Shown here: positions 1 through 11,494 of the stretch, one piece after another | How positions within the stretch are numbered: position 1 is the stretch's first letter | Layout: each line of letters begins with the position of its first letter | Source: Halicephalobus mephisto | Taxonomy: Eukaryota > Nematoda > Chromadorea > Rhabditida > Panagrolaimidae | Assembly: GCA_009193035.1 (NCBI GenBank) | Contig: SWDT01000067.1 | Span: forward strand, 248,001-312,000 | Reading direction: 5' to 3' | DNA: 64,000 nucleotides | Made by a program: the position numbers and the translations under genes | Notes under the pieces: model-generated | Told to the model about the DNA's origin: nothing | Database searches by the model: none | Seen by the model: the letters and a program-made list of their open reading frames with translations, nothing else

Positions 1-1010
1 ATTTTTTACAATTTTTATTACATGATAAAAATTTAATTTTTTTCATTGATTAAAAGTAAAAATGCCTAATTCAAATAAATTTAGAAATAAAATAAATTAT
101 TTTTATTCAATTTCAATATATGAAAAATTATTTTTTACAATTTTTATTCTACAATAAAATTTTTATTTTTTGTTTTTGATTAAAAATAAAAATAAATAAT
201 TCTAATCCGAATTAATAGAAAAATCACTTTTATTTAATTTTCAATGGATGAAAATTTGTTTTTTAAAATATATTTTAGGTATTTTTCGACAGTTAACGGT
301 GCAAAATAAAAATCTGATTTTATTTACTTTTTCTCTCTATGCAAACTAGAAATGACTAATTCATTGGATTTAAATATAAAATAGAATTATTTTTACTCAT
401 TTTCAATATATAAAAAAATATTTCTTTTAAATATAATTTTTTCCAATATATATTGCAAAATAAAACTTAATTAAACTTTTATTTTTCCAACTTATATTAA
501 AAGTAAATAATTATAATTTATTTAAATATAAAATAAAACTGTTTTTACTCATTTTTGATATATGAAAAAGCAATTTTTCTACATAATTTTCCTAATATAT
601 ATTGCAAAATAAAACTTAATTAAATTCTTTATTTACTCTATTTAGGTCAGAAGTAAATAATTATAATTTATTTTAATATAAAGTAAAACTGTTTTTACTC
701 ATTTTTGATATATCGAAAATTGGTTCATTTAGGTTCAACTTTCCTATGGCACAGAGTCCTATATAATGCTTAATTAATTTTTTTTCTTTTTCCAAACTGA
801 AAATGATTGATTAGGATACTTAGATAAGAGCAGAATTATTTTTGTTTATTTCCCGATATATCGAAAGTTTTGTTTTTTGTCCTAATTTTTGCGCTTCAAA
901 TTCAAAATAAAACTTGATTGAATTTTATTTTCCCGATTCGGACAGGAAATGATAGATTGTAACGGGTTTCGTGTTGACTAGAATTGTTTTTGGCCAGTTT
1001 TGATGTAAAA
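1..1010. repeat. Degenerate AT-rich tandem repeat, ~130-155 bp period
   Basis: Six to seven diverged units can be followed by recurring landmarks: a block like 'caatatatgaaaaat' near 112, 242, 402, 558, 709 and 853, followed each time by a 'caaaataaaacttaatt'-like block near 152, 300, 447, 602 and 900. No open frame with exon-like composition is visible on either strand. The start of the array is cut by the window edge. Confidence 0.55.
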
Positions 1011-3385
1011 GTTGCTTTTTTACTTTTTAGAAAAAATCGATATAAAAAATTTGAAAAAAACCCTATTGTCAAAGCCAGAGAATAAAAAATTCATTGAGGA
1101 AAATTGCCAGAGAAGCCCAGTTCTAAAATAAAAAAGACAAATAAGCCAATTTGGGAAATGAAACATGACTTGAAGTTCGGTCCAGAAACGAAAACATAAC
1201 TGTCATATTTGGAATAAAACTGGCATTACTTTTTTAAATTTGCTGTTTGTTCGTTCTGTGATCAGACAATCATTTTCAAGCCAGTTGGCCAGTCAACACA
1301 ATCGAGGCAAATGGCAAGTAAACAACCAGTTTTATCGTCTTTCTTTGAAGAGATAAATGGCTAGTCCAGGAAAAAACTTTCGCGTTTTGGACTTCAGGAC
1401 CGTCATTCCCTGATTTCATTCGGTCGGAACTATCAATCAACATTTAATTCAACAATAAACAAAATTTGCGACATTGCCCGAGGGCCCAATCAACACTATG
1501 TAAAAATTAAAAATTCAACACAAAATTTCGGAATTTTTAAAATTGTCTTAGGACGAAATTTTGGAATTTTCGGAAGTTTCGATTCATATATCAACTTTGA
1601 AGTTTTACAAGATTTTGGAAGGTTTTAGGGAGATTTGAGAAGATTCTAAGAAGTTCCAGAAGACTCTAAGGATATTTTAGAAGGTTTCTAAAGAAGTTCC
1701 AGAAGGTTCTAAAATGATCCTAAAATGCTCTAGGAAGATTCTGGAGAAGTTCCAGAAGATTTCAGATGATTCTAGAAGGTTCTAAGGAGATTTTAGAAGG
1801 TTTCTAGAGAGATTCTAGATGATTCTAAGAAGATTCTGAAGAAGTTCCACAAAGCTTTAAATGATCCTAAAAGGTTTCAGATGATTCTAGAAGATTCTGA
1901 AAGTTCCAGAAAATCCCCCCAGAAGATTCTTAAACAGCTCCAAAGAAGTTTCTAGAAGAATTCCAGATGAGTTTAAAAAGATTCTAAGTGGCTTTTGGTA
2001 ATTCTAAGAAAATTCCGGAAGATTTCATAGGACCCTCAAGGACTTCAAAATATCGCAGTAAAAATATTAACAACTCCCACGAGATTCCAGCAAGACCGAA
2101 AATTTCCATAAGATTATAGAAAGTCTCTCGAAACTTCCACAGTATTACAGAGGACTCCGGAATCTTCTGTAAAGTCTTCTAGAATTTCGAAATATCCAAA
2201 TGCAGAAGATCCCAAAAGCTCTGACAAGATTATAAATTTTAAAAGCTTCTGTAAGATTATCCAAGATTTCGAAATCCTTCAAAAAGTTCTAAAATTATCC
2301 ACAAGATTTCAGAAGCTTTGCAAAATTACTAAAAAATTCAAAAACTCTAAATATAAAAGTTTAAAAACTTCAAAAAAATTCTAGAAATCTCCAAAAACTT
2401 CATGAAATTTCAGCGATTCTAAAAAACTATAGCAACTTCTCTAACATCTTCAAAAATTCCAAAACATTTTATTAAAAGTGTTCATGAGATTCTATAAAAT
2501 TTTAGAATTTTTTAAAATATATTAGAAATTTCTAAAAACTTCTGAGAATCTATAAAGTTTCAGAATTTTTTAAAATATATTAGAAATTTCTAAAAACTTC
2601 TAAGATTCTATAAAGTTTTAGAATTTTTTAAAATATATTAGAAATTTCTAAAAACTTCTGAAATTCCACAAAGTTTCAGAATTTTTTAAGAGATCCCAAA
2701 AATCCTCCAAAAACTTCTCTAACATCTTCAAAAATCCCAAACTACTTTATTAAAACCTTTCTAAAAATAAAAAAATCCCAAAATATTCCATAAAATTTTA
2801 ATAATTTTCAAGAATTTTCTATAAAATTACTCAAAATTCAAAAAACTTTAAAAACATTCAAAATTTTTCTCCAAAAAAAACCAATTTCGAAATTTCCAAA
2901 ATTATTTTCGAACATTTTTAAAAATTCAAAAAAAAAACCACAAACAAAAAATTTTTTAAAAACTTACCTTGTTGCCAACAATCCACAAAACATTTTTTTC
3001 TAAAAAAAAATTTTTATTTTCTTTAAAAAAAATTTTTCTTTTTTAAATTTTAAAATTCCCAAAAAAAAAATCCAACTTGCCTCTAGCGCTGTCAAAAATC
3101 CAAAAACAATAAAAACAAACCTTGTCAAAGTTTTTTATGCAAAAAAGAAACTGAGCTTTTCCTTGAACATTTGTCGTCCAAAGCCAAATTTTCTTTTTTT
3201 TTTCAGGATCACGTTGTCTCAAGACTTAGCAGTGGCCCCTTTTATGCAAGATTAAGCAGAAGCATGGAAAAACCATTTTTGGCTCTTTTCACTTAAAAAT
3301 CGATACATTTATAAGAACGTCTTTTACAAAAATACAAACAAGAACAAGTCAAAAATACAAGAAAACCGGTGACATTGTTTTAAAA
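1011..3385. other. Gene-free stretch downstream of SSRP1, TTC/GAA-rich repeat
   Basis: No gene was found here. About 1560-2760 is a degenerate short-period repeat built from TTCTAGAA, GATTCTAG and AGAAGTTCC words, many spaced at 5 bp as in heat-shock elements. About 1030-1420 contains 'gccagttctaaaa'-type words that recur at 47.5-47.75 kb. 2760-3385 is low-complexity A/T-rich sequence that must include the 3' UTR and polyadenylation region of the minus-strand SSRP1 gene. Confidence 0.5.
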
Positions 3386-6186
3386 TTAATCCGAGTCATC
3401 TTCATCAGAATCCGCAGTCTGAAAATAATAATTATTAATTACTTTTCAGTAAAAAATGTTGAAAAAAAACAAAACAATTAAAAATTTCAAAATTAATGAA
3501 AACTTCCGAAAAATTAGAAATTACAAAATTCCAAATTTTTATAGAAATTTGAAAAACTCACACTTTCTTCAGATTCTTCAGAAGATGAAGGAGTCTTCTG
3601 CTTCTCTTCCTTCTTACTTTTCGAAGTAGCCTTCGGAGCAGCTTTCGTTTTCTTCTTCTTGTCACCTTCAGATTCCTCAGAAGAATCAGAATCACTCGAA
3701 CTACTGACAAACTCTTTTGATTTTGCTTTTGATGGACTTTTCTGACTTTGAGAACTCGCTTTTTTCGGTGATGGAGTTTTCTTCGAACTCCCTCCTGAGG
3801 CCTTATATTCAGCCATTTCTCTCTCATACCGTTCTTTATCCTTCTTCGCTTTTTCATCCCACGGTTTCTTCTCCGCTTCACTCATTGCCTTCCACATAGC
3901 TCCTCCTTCTTTCGCTACATCTGCTACACTCATTCCAGATTTAGTTATTTTAGCTCTATTTTCATTCATCCAAAGGAAATACGCTGTTTGAGCTCTTTTC
4001 GGTGCATTTGGATCTTTCTTCTTCTTCCCTTCTTTCTGTTTTGATTTCCTTTCTCTCTTTTCCTTACTTTTTTTCGATTTTTTCTCTTGTGGAACATCGT
4101 CTTCTGCAGATCCAGTATCGTATTCCTCGTCCGGTTCAGACCCATCCGTTGCATCACTATCATCTACCTGTTTCTTCTTCTTTTTTATTTCAGCTTCAAC
4201 ATCAAAGTCCTCTGAAAAAATTTATTTATTTTTATAATTAAAAAATTCAAACCATCTTCTTCATCACTGTCACTTTCATCAGAATCACCCGCATCCGCTA
4301 TTAATCTCTCCTTATATGGATCCACATCATCAATACCAAGGGATACTTGAGCTCGACTTTTGAGGTTTTTAACATCCATAACAGGAAGATTTTTGTCCTT
4401 ACAAAACTTCAACAACGGATCAAAATCATCTTTACCAACACTGTTGAATGTATACGAACCTCCTGATTTCACACTTATCTCCAAATCAAAGGTTTTCGTT
4501 GTCACGTCAGATCTGGCAAAGTTAATCGCTGAGATCTCCTCAAATCTAACATAAATCGGCGGTTTTGGAACATACATAAATCCTTTCTCCATAGGATACA
4601 GTAAACCATGACTTTGCTTATGAGAACAATTAATAACAATCGGTTCTTTGTCATCATCCGGTTTCGGAGGAACAGTAACCTTAATTCCGACAAAAACACG
4701 GAAAAGTTTAACAACAATCTGATACAACGGTCCGGAGAGGTTTTTCTCAATTTTCCCATTGTACTGATTCTTAATTTGGTCGTCAGTCAGACTCAACTCC
4801 AGTTCGGCCATTTCATCGTTATTGAATTCAAACACAATATAAGAATATCTCGTTTGTCCTTGGCGAATCGGTGGATTAATATGCATTACGAAATAAACTC
4901 TTCTATTGTCCTTATGTGGAAGCAAAAACAGACGACTCACAGATTTGGAGAGAATTTTGTAATCATAAGTTTTGCCGTGGAATGACAAAAATGTTGGAAA
5001 AACTTTGATATCGTATCTACCACGAGGTGTAATGCACGGCATCCCAGTAAGCAGGACAATCGGTTGTTCTGTTTCCATTTCGACATCGGCAAACTGCATA
5101 ATTTTTTCTCTAAACAGTTCACTTGCCATTTCCTCATCTCCACCACCTTCAGGCTGAGGAATATGGAATCTCATCTCGACTAATCCGACGGCACAATCGT
5201 CGTTCCCATGGAACTCAATGATAGCTTCGTTCTTATTACTGCTGCAGTTGGACACATTAGAAATGGGGATTTCAAAAGCTGGAAGTCCGTTGACCTTAAA
5301 TTGCAGGTTTTTTCCGACAATTTCGGTTTCGCCATAATTCCAGCCCTTCACAGCGGTGTCTATTTGTCCAATTTCTTGTTTCCATTTAGTCGCAATGTAA
5401 GTCTTCAACTTCTCAAACCCCTGAAATCACCATAATAAATTGATTCAGCTTCATTAAAACTTACAGATCCATCGAATCTTCCAAATCGGTACAGATCTCC
5501 ATCTTTAGTGAGGATTCTGAGTCCTGGTTTGTTGGCCAAGTAAGTAGTATCAACGGAAGAGATTTCATCCGTTTGAACCACAGTAACCTTGCCACTAGAC
5601 TTGTTTTTGTAGCTCAGGGCAGAAGACGACAACCTAATGTCTCCAGGGTACTAAACGTCATATTATAAAAATCAAAAATCAATAAAATTAGGAAATTGTT
5701 TTGAGGGAAAGTTTTGAAGTTTTCCAGAAGGTTCGAGAATATGGATTTCCATATGGAACTTTTGGAGTTTTATAGGATTTTAGAAAGTTTATGAAATTTT
5801 AGAAAAATTTTCAAAATCCTATGATTACGACATGTTCCAAAGCAACCGAATTATAAAATGTTTTTGAAATTTCCATGGTATTCTCGAAAAATTTCAAAAC
5901 GGTCCACCAGATTTCGGAAAATTCTAAGTTTAAGGAATTTCAAAATTTAACAGGATTCCAGAAGGTTCCCAACTTCCTCTGGATTTCGAAATACTTCAAA
6001 AACACCAAATTCCAAAAAATTTCACTATTTTCGAACATTTTAATGGATTTTAACAGTTTTTAGGAAATCATAGGTGGGTAAAAAACAAATTTCGAAATAT
6101 GGAAATTATTTTAAAAATTAACAAATACTTACCAAATGTCCCATGTCTTCCATGCACACATTCGGAAGATCCAGTACTTCTGTCAT
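3386..6186 (-). CDS. SSRP1: FACT complex subunit SSRP1 (HMG-3/HMG-4-like), 5 exons, 696 aa
   Basis: Exons in transcript order: 6133-6186, 5465-5650, 4253-5420, 3562-4211, 3386-3418; they sum to 2091 nt with every junction in phase. SSRP1 pairs with SPT16 in FACT, the H2A-H2B chaperone that opens nucleosomes for polymerases. Visible domains in order are an N-terminal PH-like dimerisation domain (about 1-100), the structure-specific recognition domain with tandem PH folds (about 100-430; 'CITPRGRYDIKVFPTFLSFH' and 'RLFLLPHKDNRR'), an acidic stretch, a lysine-rich linker, an HMG box (about 536-605, starting 'DPNAPKRAQTAYFLWMN') and a Ser/Lys/acidic tail. The length matches my recollection of C. 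elegans HMG-3/HMG-4. The start gives a normal SSRP1 N terminus. Two E2F-type sites lie 60-85 bp upstream. A truncated paralogue lies just 5' on the same strand. Confidence 0.96.
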
Positions 6187-6246
6187 CGTGAACACAAACT
6201 TCAGAAGAAGAACGAGAAATATTCAGAATTCAACTTTCGGAAAAAA

Positions 6247-6272
6247 TTTGGCGCCACTTCTAATGCGCGAAA
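6247..6272 (-). promoter_or_regulatory. Pair of E2F-type sites in the SSRP1 promoter
   Basis: 'tttggcgcc' at 6247-6255 and 'gcgcgaaa' at 6265-6272 both fit TTTSGCGC, one on each strand. They sit 61-86 bp upstream of the SSRP1 ATG, a typical position for S-phase genes. Function is inferred from the motif and gene class only. Confidence 0.45.
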
Positions 6273-6415
6273 GCGAGAGACAAATTTTTTCGTTCCGAGA
6301 CAATTCAGTCACTTTTTGAAAAAGGAAAATCGGTCAAAAAACGAAATTTGCACGGATTTTTATTGACGAGAAAAATACAAAATTTACACACCGAATGTTG
6401 ATTTAAACGCAATGA

Positions 6416-7232
6416 TCATAGTTGAAGTTTCTTGGCTTTTGTCGAATGCCTATGGAGTTGGAAACTGGGGTACTTGGCGCTGAACAGGGGCAGTTTGACG
6501 CGGAGGGGCCAGATGACTGGTTTCTTCAGCTTCAACGAAGAATCGGGTTCTTCTTTCTTCGATTCTTGGGGTTTAGGTTCCTCCAAAATCCAACTTTTAG
6601 TCAAATTGTCTAGTTTTAGCAGTCTTTTCCTCCAATTTACAACCATGAAGATTCTGGCTTCTTCCAGTTGCTGAAAAAGAGATTTCATATATGGAAAAAG
6701 TTTTGAATTTAATTTACAATTTTCGTGTCAAGTCCTAGCATGAAATTTAGGTGTTTTTAAAGTTTACAAACTAGATAAAATAGATTAATAAGATTCTCCT
6801 GATTAATGTTGAATTCTGGCTGCGGATTCAGAATTCACGGCTTTAATTACTGTATTTTGGTTACTTATTGTCAGAATTTAGAAATACCTGGATTTTGTGG
6901 GAAATAGGTGTGGAAACAGAGGAAATAAAGCTGGAAACGAACTTACAACTTGATTCAGCTGTCCGAATCTGAAGAGTTCTCCGTCCTTGGTCGTCATCCT
7001 GAGTCCTGGTTTCGATCCTAGGAATTTATTCTCGATCCTCATCAGATGACTCACCCGTATTATCCTTTTTTGACCCGTCGTTTTGTCACAGCAATAAATG
7101 GCGTTCGGAACAAATTTCACATAACCACGACACTGAAAATTTTAATTTTTATATATCGATTTCGAAAGTAGCACTTACCAGCCGGCCAGAAATATCGATA
7201 TAAACATCTTGAATTAGGAGCATAGGGCACAT
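6416..7232 (-). CDS. SSRP1 N-terminal-domain-only paralogue, 3 exons, 164 aa
   Basis: Exons: 7179-7232, 6947-7132, 6416-6670. The first two are 54 and 186 nt, exactly the sizes of SSRP1 exons 1 and 2, with introns at the same phase and position. Residue matches include 'KPGLRMTTKDGELFRFG' against SSRP1 'KPGLRILTKDGDLYRFG', and 'LEEARIFMVVNWRKR' against 'FEKLKTYIATKWKQE'. Similarity stops soon after exon 3 begins. There the protein switches to a basic, Pro/Lys-rich tail and stops, with no SSRP1 middle domain and no HMG box. I chose the ATG at 7230-7232 over 7221-7223 because it gives 18 residues before the first intron, as in SSRP1. In SSRP1 this region is the dimerisation interface with SPT16, so a free N-domain could compete for SPT16 or be an incipient pseudogene. 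Expression is unknown; the frame is intact. Confidence 0.72.
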
Positions 7233-7432
7233 TACGTGGAATTTACGGTAATTATAGAAAATCAAAAATTATGGAAATTTTCAAAGATGTTAGCGAAAAA
7301 AAAACGGAAATTTTTCGCTACAGGATCGTGCGATATTTGTGGATTGTCTGTCCGACAAACGAAGTTTGAATTCGTTTTTTTTGAAATTTTTTAATTTTTA
7401 TTTATTTTTATTTATTTTTTATCGTCATCGAG
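7233..7432. promoter_or_regulatory. Divergent promoter region
   Basis: The 200 bp between the minus-strand SSRP1 paralogue and the plus-strand ARL14EP-like gene must contain both 5' ends. No clear transcription-factor motif or trans-splice acceptor stands out; it is AT-rich with a T-rich run just before the plus-strand ATG. Confidence 0.35.
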
Positions 7433-8058
7433 ATGGAAGGTCCCAGTACTAAACAAACCGCAAGGAAATCATCGACGAAGTCAGCGATCCCGAAAAACAA
7501 CAGCAGTAATAGTGTCCGCGAGTCCTCCATCGACAGCACTGCCAGTGGTTCCAACGATTCTTTTCCGACAGATAGTGAGTTGAATTTCCGGAAGAAGATA
7601 ATTCGATATATGAGTTTTTTATTTCAGCATCCTCGGATAGAGAAAAAAGCGAAAAAATCGCGAGAGAACTTCAGCACCTGCGGTTTCATAACCCGGGGAG
7701 GTACAACGCGGATTTCAACACTAATCGACTCAAAAGACGGGATGAAGCCAGAAAGAAGACGAGTTCTGTTCCACAGTACAATCCCAAAGGGCAACTGGGC
7801 TACGATAACGAGATCTTCGAAAGAATCTGCGACTGCTTCAACAAGGACTGTCCCGGCTGCTTCAGGCCTTGTAAAAAATGCGGAAATCGGATGTGTGGTG
7901 TTGTTTGCCAGATCAACAGGAAGCTGATACCTTTCAAAATCCAGGAACAAGGTGCTGGAGGACAAGTAATCAAGAATCCCCAAGTGAGCAAAACTTTGAT
8001 GGAGAAACTAGAGTCGTGCTTCCACAGCGGGAGCGAGAGCGAGTCCGAATCTGATTGA
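7433..8058 (+). CDS. ARL14 effector protein-like (ARLE-14-type), 2 exons, 190 aa
   Basis: Exons 7433-7574 and 7628-8058 (573 nt). The N-terminal ~100 residues are Ser/Lys/Asn-rich and probably disordered. Residues ~97-150 form the Cys-rich signature of the ARL14EP C-terminal family, 'QLGYDNEIFERICDCFNKDC' followed by 'PGCFRPCKKCGNRMC', with eight regularly spaced cysteines (115, 117, 122, 125, 129, 132, 137, 141) suited to metal binding. A Ser/Glu tail ends the protein. In mammals the founder was described as an ARL14 effector; in C. elegans the family member ARLE-14 is reported as a cofactor of the H3K9 methyltransferase MET-2, so a chromatin role is more likely here (inference). The start lies 200 bp from the divergent start of the SSRP1 paralogue, so the two may share a promoter. 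Confidence 0.85.
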
Positions 8059-8156
8059 TCTCTGTAAATTAAAGAAAATCTTTATTAAATCTCACTGTAA
8101 TTATTTCGACGGTTAGTGTACCTATATTTGATTTTTCGTCATGTGACATTTCTGTT

Positions 8157-8590
8157 CCAATTTTAGAGTTAAAACTGAACAAAATTATTAATAATATTGT
8201 TATCGAATCCACAGATTCTGAATTTAAAATCAGAATCAATAATCAACCTTCAGAATCCAAGATTCTGGGTTAAACAACACTTGTATCTGAAGCATTTATA
8301 TCCCAAATATTCATCTTCCAATTTTAGAGTTAAAACTGAACAAAATTATTGATAATACTGTTATCGAACCCACAGATTCTGAATTTAAAATTAAAATCAA
8401 TAATCAACCTTCAGAATCCAGGATTCTGAGTTAAACAACACTTGTATCCAAAGCATTTATATCCCAAATATTCATCTTCTAATTTTAGAGTTAAAACTGA
8501 ACAAAATTATTAATAATATTGTTATCGAATCCACAGATTCTGAATTTAAATCAGAATCAATAATCAACCTTCAGAATCCAAGATTCTGGA
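8157..8590. repeat. 161-bp tandem repeat, ~2.7 copies
   Basis: The block 'ttttagagttaaaactgaac' starts at 8161, 8322 and 8483, an exact 161-bp period, with high identity through each unit. It lies between the ARL14EP-like stop and the BtpA-family gene and contains no coding signal. Confidence 0.85.
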
Positions 8591-8896
8591 TTTTAAAAAT
8601 ATTTGAAATCTTTTATCAAAAATATTTAAAAAAATAGAAACTTAGTTAAAATAGTTTTTAAAATGTTATTAATGCATTTTGAACTTTTTCAAAATCTTAT
8701 AAAAGCTCCTGAAGCCTTCTAGAATCTCACAGAAGATTCTGAAGCCTTCCAGAATCAAATCGAAACTTCCAAATTCTGTGAAAACTGAAATTGAAAATTT
8801 TGGATTTTATTTTTTTTCAAAATTCGTGTCGAGAGTATTTTGTAATTTTTATTTTTAACTTTTTAGGGTAGAATAATACGATTGGTATCTTCCGAG

Positions 8897-10420
8897 ATGA
8901 CTTCTAGATTGATTTCCGCAGTCAGGAATGCACGTCGGCCTCTGGTGTTCGGGATGCTGCACGTGCCGGCCCTCCCAGGAACCCCCATGTCTCGATTTTC
9001 AATTGCTGAGATAGAAGAAAAAATAAAACACGAATCTTTAATTTATTCCAAAACGAAAATTGACGGTGTTATTTTGGAAAACATGTTCGATTTGCCTTAT
9101 CTCCTGAGATCCCAAGTCGGTCCTGAAATCGTGGCTTCTATGACGAAATTATCCTTGGTTGCTAAAGAAATATTTAATTCGAAAAAAAGAAATAATGTTA
9201 TTTTTGGGATTCAGATTCTTGCTGGAGCAAATTCAGAAGCCTTGGCCGTGGCTTCCATCGCTGGACTGGATTTCGTCAGAGCCGAAGGTTTCGTTTTCGC
9301 CCACATAGCCGACGAAGGCTTCCTGAACGGATGTGCCGGATCATTGCTGAGATATAGAAAATCCATCAAAGCTGAGAACATCGCCATCCTCACCGACATC
9401 AAAAAGAAACATTCGTAAGTTTATTTTTAATTTAAAAAATCCATCTTCAATTAGGTACTGTAATGGCGGATGATTTTTAAAATTTATTAATAATTTTTTA
9501 TATAAAAATTAATTCTCGAAAAAAACCGAGGTTTCCATACTTCATAACTCTAATTTAGAAGTTTTTAGATTTATTTAGATGTAATATAGTTCTAAAATAT
9601 TAATTACGAAGCATTCTTCACACAAAATCAAAATTTTTAGGCTACTTTAGTTCCTAAAAACTTCCAAAAATAAGTGTCAAGACTATTTAGTAAAAATTTA
9701 AACTTTCGTAACAGTAAGAATCTAAAATCTTTTCGTCGTGAGAATCCCAAAAAATCCATGTCAAGACTATTTGGTAAAAATTTAAGCTTCCGTAACAGTA
9801 AGAATCTAAAATCTTTTCGTCGTGAGAATCCCAAAAATCTGTATCAACATTATTTCGTAAAAATTTAAACTTTCGTAACAGTAAGAATCTAAAATTTTTT
9901 TGTCGTGAGAATCCCAAAAATCCGTATCAACATTATTTCACAAAAAACCTTTAATAACTAGAATTCTATGGTTCTGTAACTTTGAAAATTTCAACTAAAG
10001 TAATTTTAAATGTTTTTTTGCAAAGATTTTAAAAACTTTCTGTCGAGAATATTTCGTAAAAAGTTATTTTTAAATTTTTAAAATAATGATTAATTATGAA
10101 ATTTCAGCTCTCATTCAATTACGTCTGATATTTCGGTAGGGGAGACGGCACATGCGGCTGAATTTTTCCTTTCCGATGGAGTCATCATTACGGGGAACGC
10201 CACAGGGGATCCCGCCAGTCCTAAGGACATCAAAGAAGTGAAAAAAGCTTGTTCTCTTCCTGTTTTCGTCGGATCTGGAGTCACAATCGAAAACCTATCG
10301 GAGTTTTCGGAAGCCACTGGGTTCATTGTTGGATCTCATTTCAAGAAAGACGGGCAATGGAAAAACGAATTAGTTCAGGACAAAATTGATCAATTCATGG
10401 ATAAAATAATAAATTTTTAA
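8897..10420 (+). CDS. BtpA-family protein, 2 exons, 276 aa
   Basis: Exons 8897-9414 and 10108-10420 (831 nt). The family signature starts at once ('LVFGMLHVPALPGTP'), followed by alternating strand/helix segments typical of a TIM-barrel: 'FGIQILAGANSEALAVASI', 'GLDFVRAEGFVFAHIADEGF', 'GVIITGNATGDP', 'VFVGSGVTIENL' and 'TGFIVGSHFKKDGQW'. BtpA was first linked to photosystem I stability in cyanobacteria; a nematode member (C. elegans F13E9.13) is annotated as mitochondrial, and the basic N terminus here (MTSRLISAVRNARR) could be a targeting peptide. The reaction catalysed is unknown. An acceptor-like 'ctttttag' ends at 8866, 30 bp before the ATG, so the mRNA is trans-spliced or has a 5' UTR intron. 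The gene ends 29 bp from the convergent UFC1 stop. Confidence 0.88.
9670..9945. repeat. 83-84-bp tandem repeat inside the BtpA-family intron, ~3.3 copies
   Basis: Unit landmarks 'tcaagactattt' or 'tcaacattattt' recur near 9678, 9762, 9845 and 9928, with 'cgtaacagtaagaatctaaa' in between. It accounts for about 40% of the 693-bp intron. Short open frames across it on both strands are repeat artefacts. Confidence 0.85.
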
Positions 10421-10449
10421 ATTTTCGGAAATAAATTAATTAATAAAAA

Positions 10450-11382
10450 TCAGGATTTAGGTTTCAGAATTCCCCTGTCGATCATGTCTGGAATCTCGAC
10501 TGCCAACCAAGGACCCAATCCTAGGGAGAAAGCATGGGCAATCCCGAATTTGGGGACGTTCCTGGCCCAGAGGGGCTTGAAGTGGTCACTAAGACAGATT
10601 TTCCCTCCGCGATACATCTTGGCCGTTTTCCCGTCCAGTTCAGGCAACGTGATTTCTGGGGCCGTTTTAGGATATGTGATCGGGATATCAAATTCAACGT
10701 CGAATTCATACCTGAAACAGTAAAATAAGGAATTTTTATTAAACAGTCGCAACAATTCGTTTTCGGTAAGGTTGTTTGGGCATTAGTTATGGTTTTTTAG
10801 ATATCTGTTAAGATGCTCATATATAAAAATCAGCTCTAGAGGGTAGATAAGCGGCTATAGACCTAGATGGCTCCAATTCAGAAAGTTCCAAATCTGTGCA
10901 GGCAGAATATTGGTCCGAAATACGAATTGCAAAATCAAAATTTTAGGTTATGCAAACTTCTAGAGATTCACTTCAGGCTCATTCCGAAAAAAGCGATATA
11001 TGATTGATGACGAAATCTTGTAAAATAACGAAATAATCCTCATGAAAACCGAAATTTTAGGTCGCTTAAGTTCTGAGAATTTTTAGAAATTAGTGTGGAG
11101 ATTATTTCGAAAAAAGTCAATTTTTGGTCTTCATACAAGTACGGAATCGACTTACTTTATCATGTTGTGGTAATGCCAGCACTTGCCGAACCACCGGGTC
11201 CCGTCCGGATTCGACTCTAATCTGAACCAATCCGTTCCGTTTTGCTTGTTGTTGTTGATGAAAGCGATCAGAGCCTCGTATTCTTCCTTCAGACGGGCAA
11301 TCCAGAGTTCCCCGTCACGCGGACCGGCGGAGGTCTTCAAAAGCGGAATCTCCTTTAGTGCTTTTTTGGTCGATTCATCCAT
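10450..11382 (-). CDS. UFC1: UFM1-conjugating enzyme UFC1, 2 exons, 162 aa
   Basis: Exons 11156-11382 and 10450-10711 (489 nt). UFC1 is the E2 that takes activated UFM1 from UBA5 and works with the UFL1 ligase in ufmylation at the ER and ribosome. The protein is collinear with the family over its full length: '[19 protein letters not shown]', '[19 protein letters not shown]', '[20 protein letters not shown]', then '[19 protein letters not shown]' with catalytic Cys115, and '[14 protein letters not shown]'. An intron-type acceptor (TATTTTCAG, read on the minus strand) ends three bases before the ATG, so the mRNA is probably spliced-leader trans-spliced and the start is fixed. The intron is 444 bp. 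Confidence 0.97.
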
Positions 11383-11396
11383 TGTCTGAAAATACA
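11383..11396 (-). promoter_or_regulatory. Probable trans-splice acceptor of UFC1
   Basis: The minus strand reads TGTATTTTCAG followed by ACA and the ATG. An AG acceptor this close to a start codon, with no upstream coding exon, is the usual mark of spliced-leader addition in nematodes. Confidence 0.55.
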
Positions 11397-11494
11397 GCAT
11401 TAATAGTAAAAGTAATTTTGGTTTAAAAGACTTAAATTTAATAGGAAAGTAAAAATAGAAAACGAGATAAAAAAGACGACAATGAAGTCGGGAA

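Noticed and set aside
6187..6415. SSRP1 paralogue and SSRP1 as a two-gene operon
   Set aside because: The same strand and 229-bp gap are compatible, but no clear spliced-leader acceptor precedes the SSRP1 ATG and E2F sites suggest an own promoter.
8897..10420. BtpA-family gene as a horizontal transfer from bacteria
   Set aside because: It has a normal intron, local base composition, and the family is already known from nematodes.
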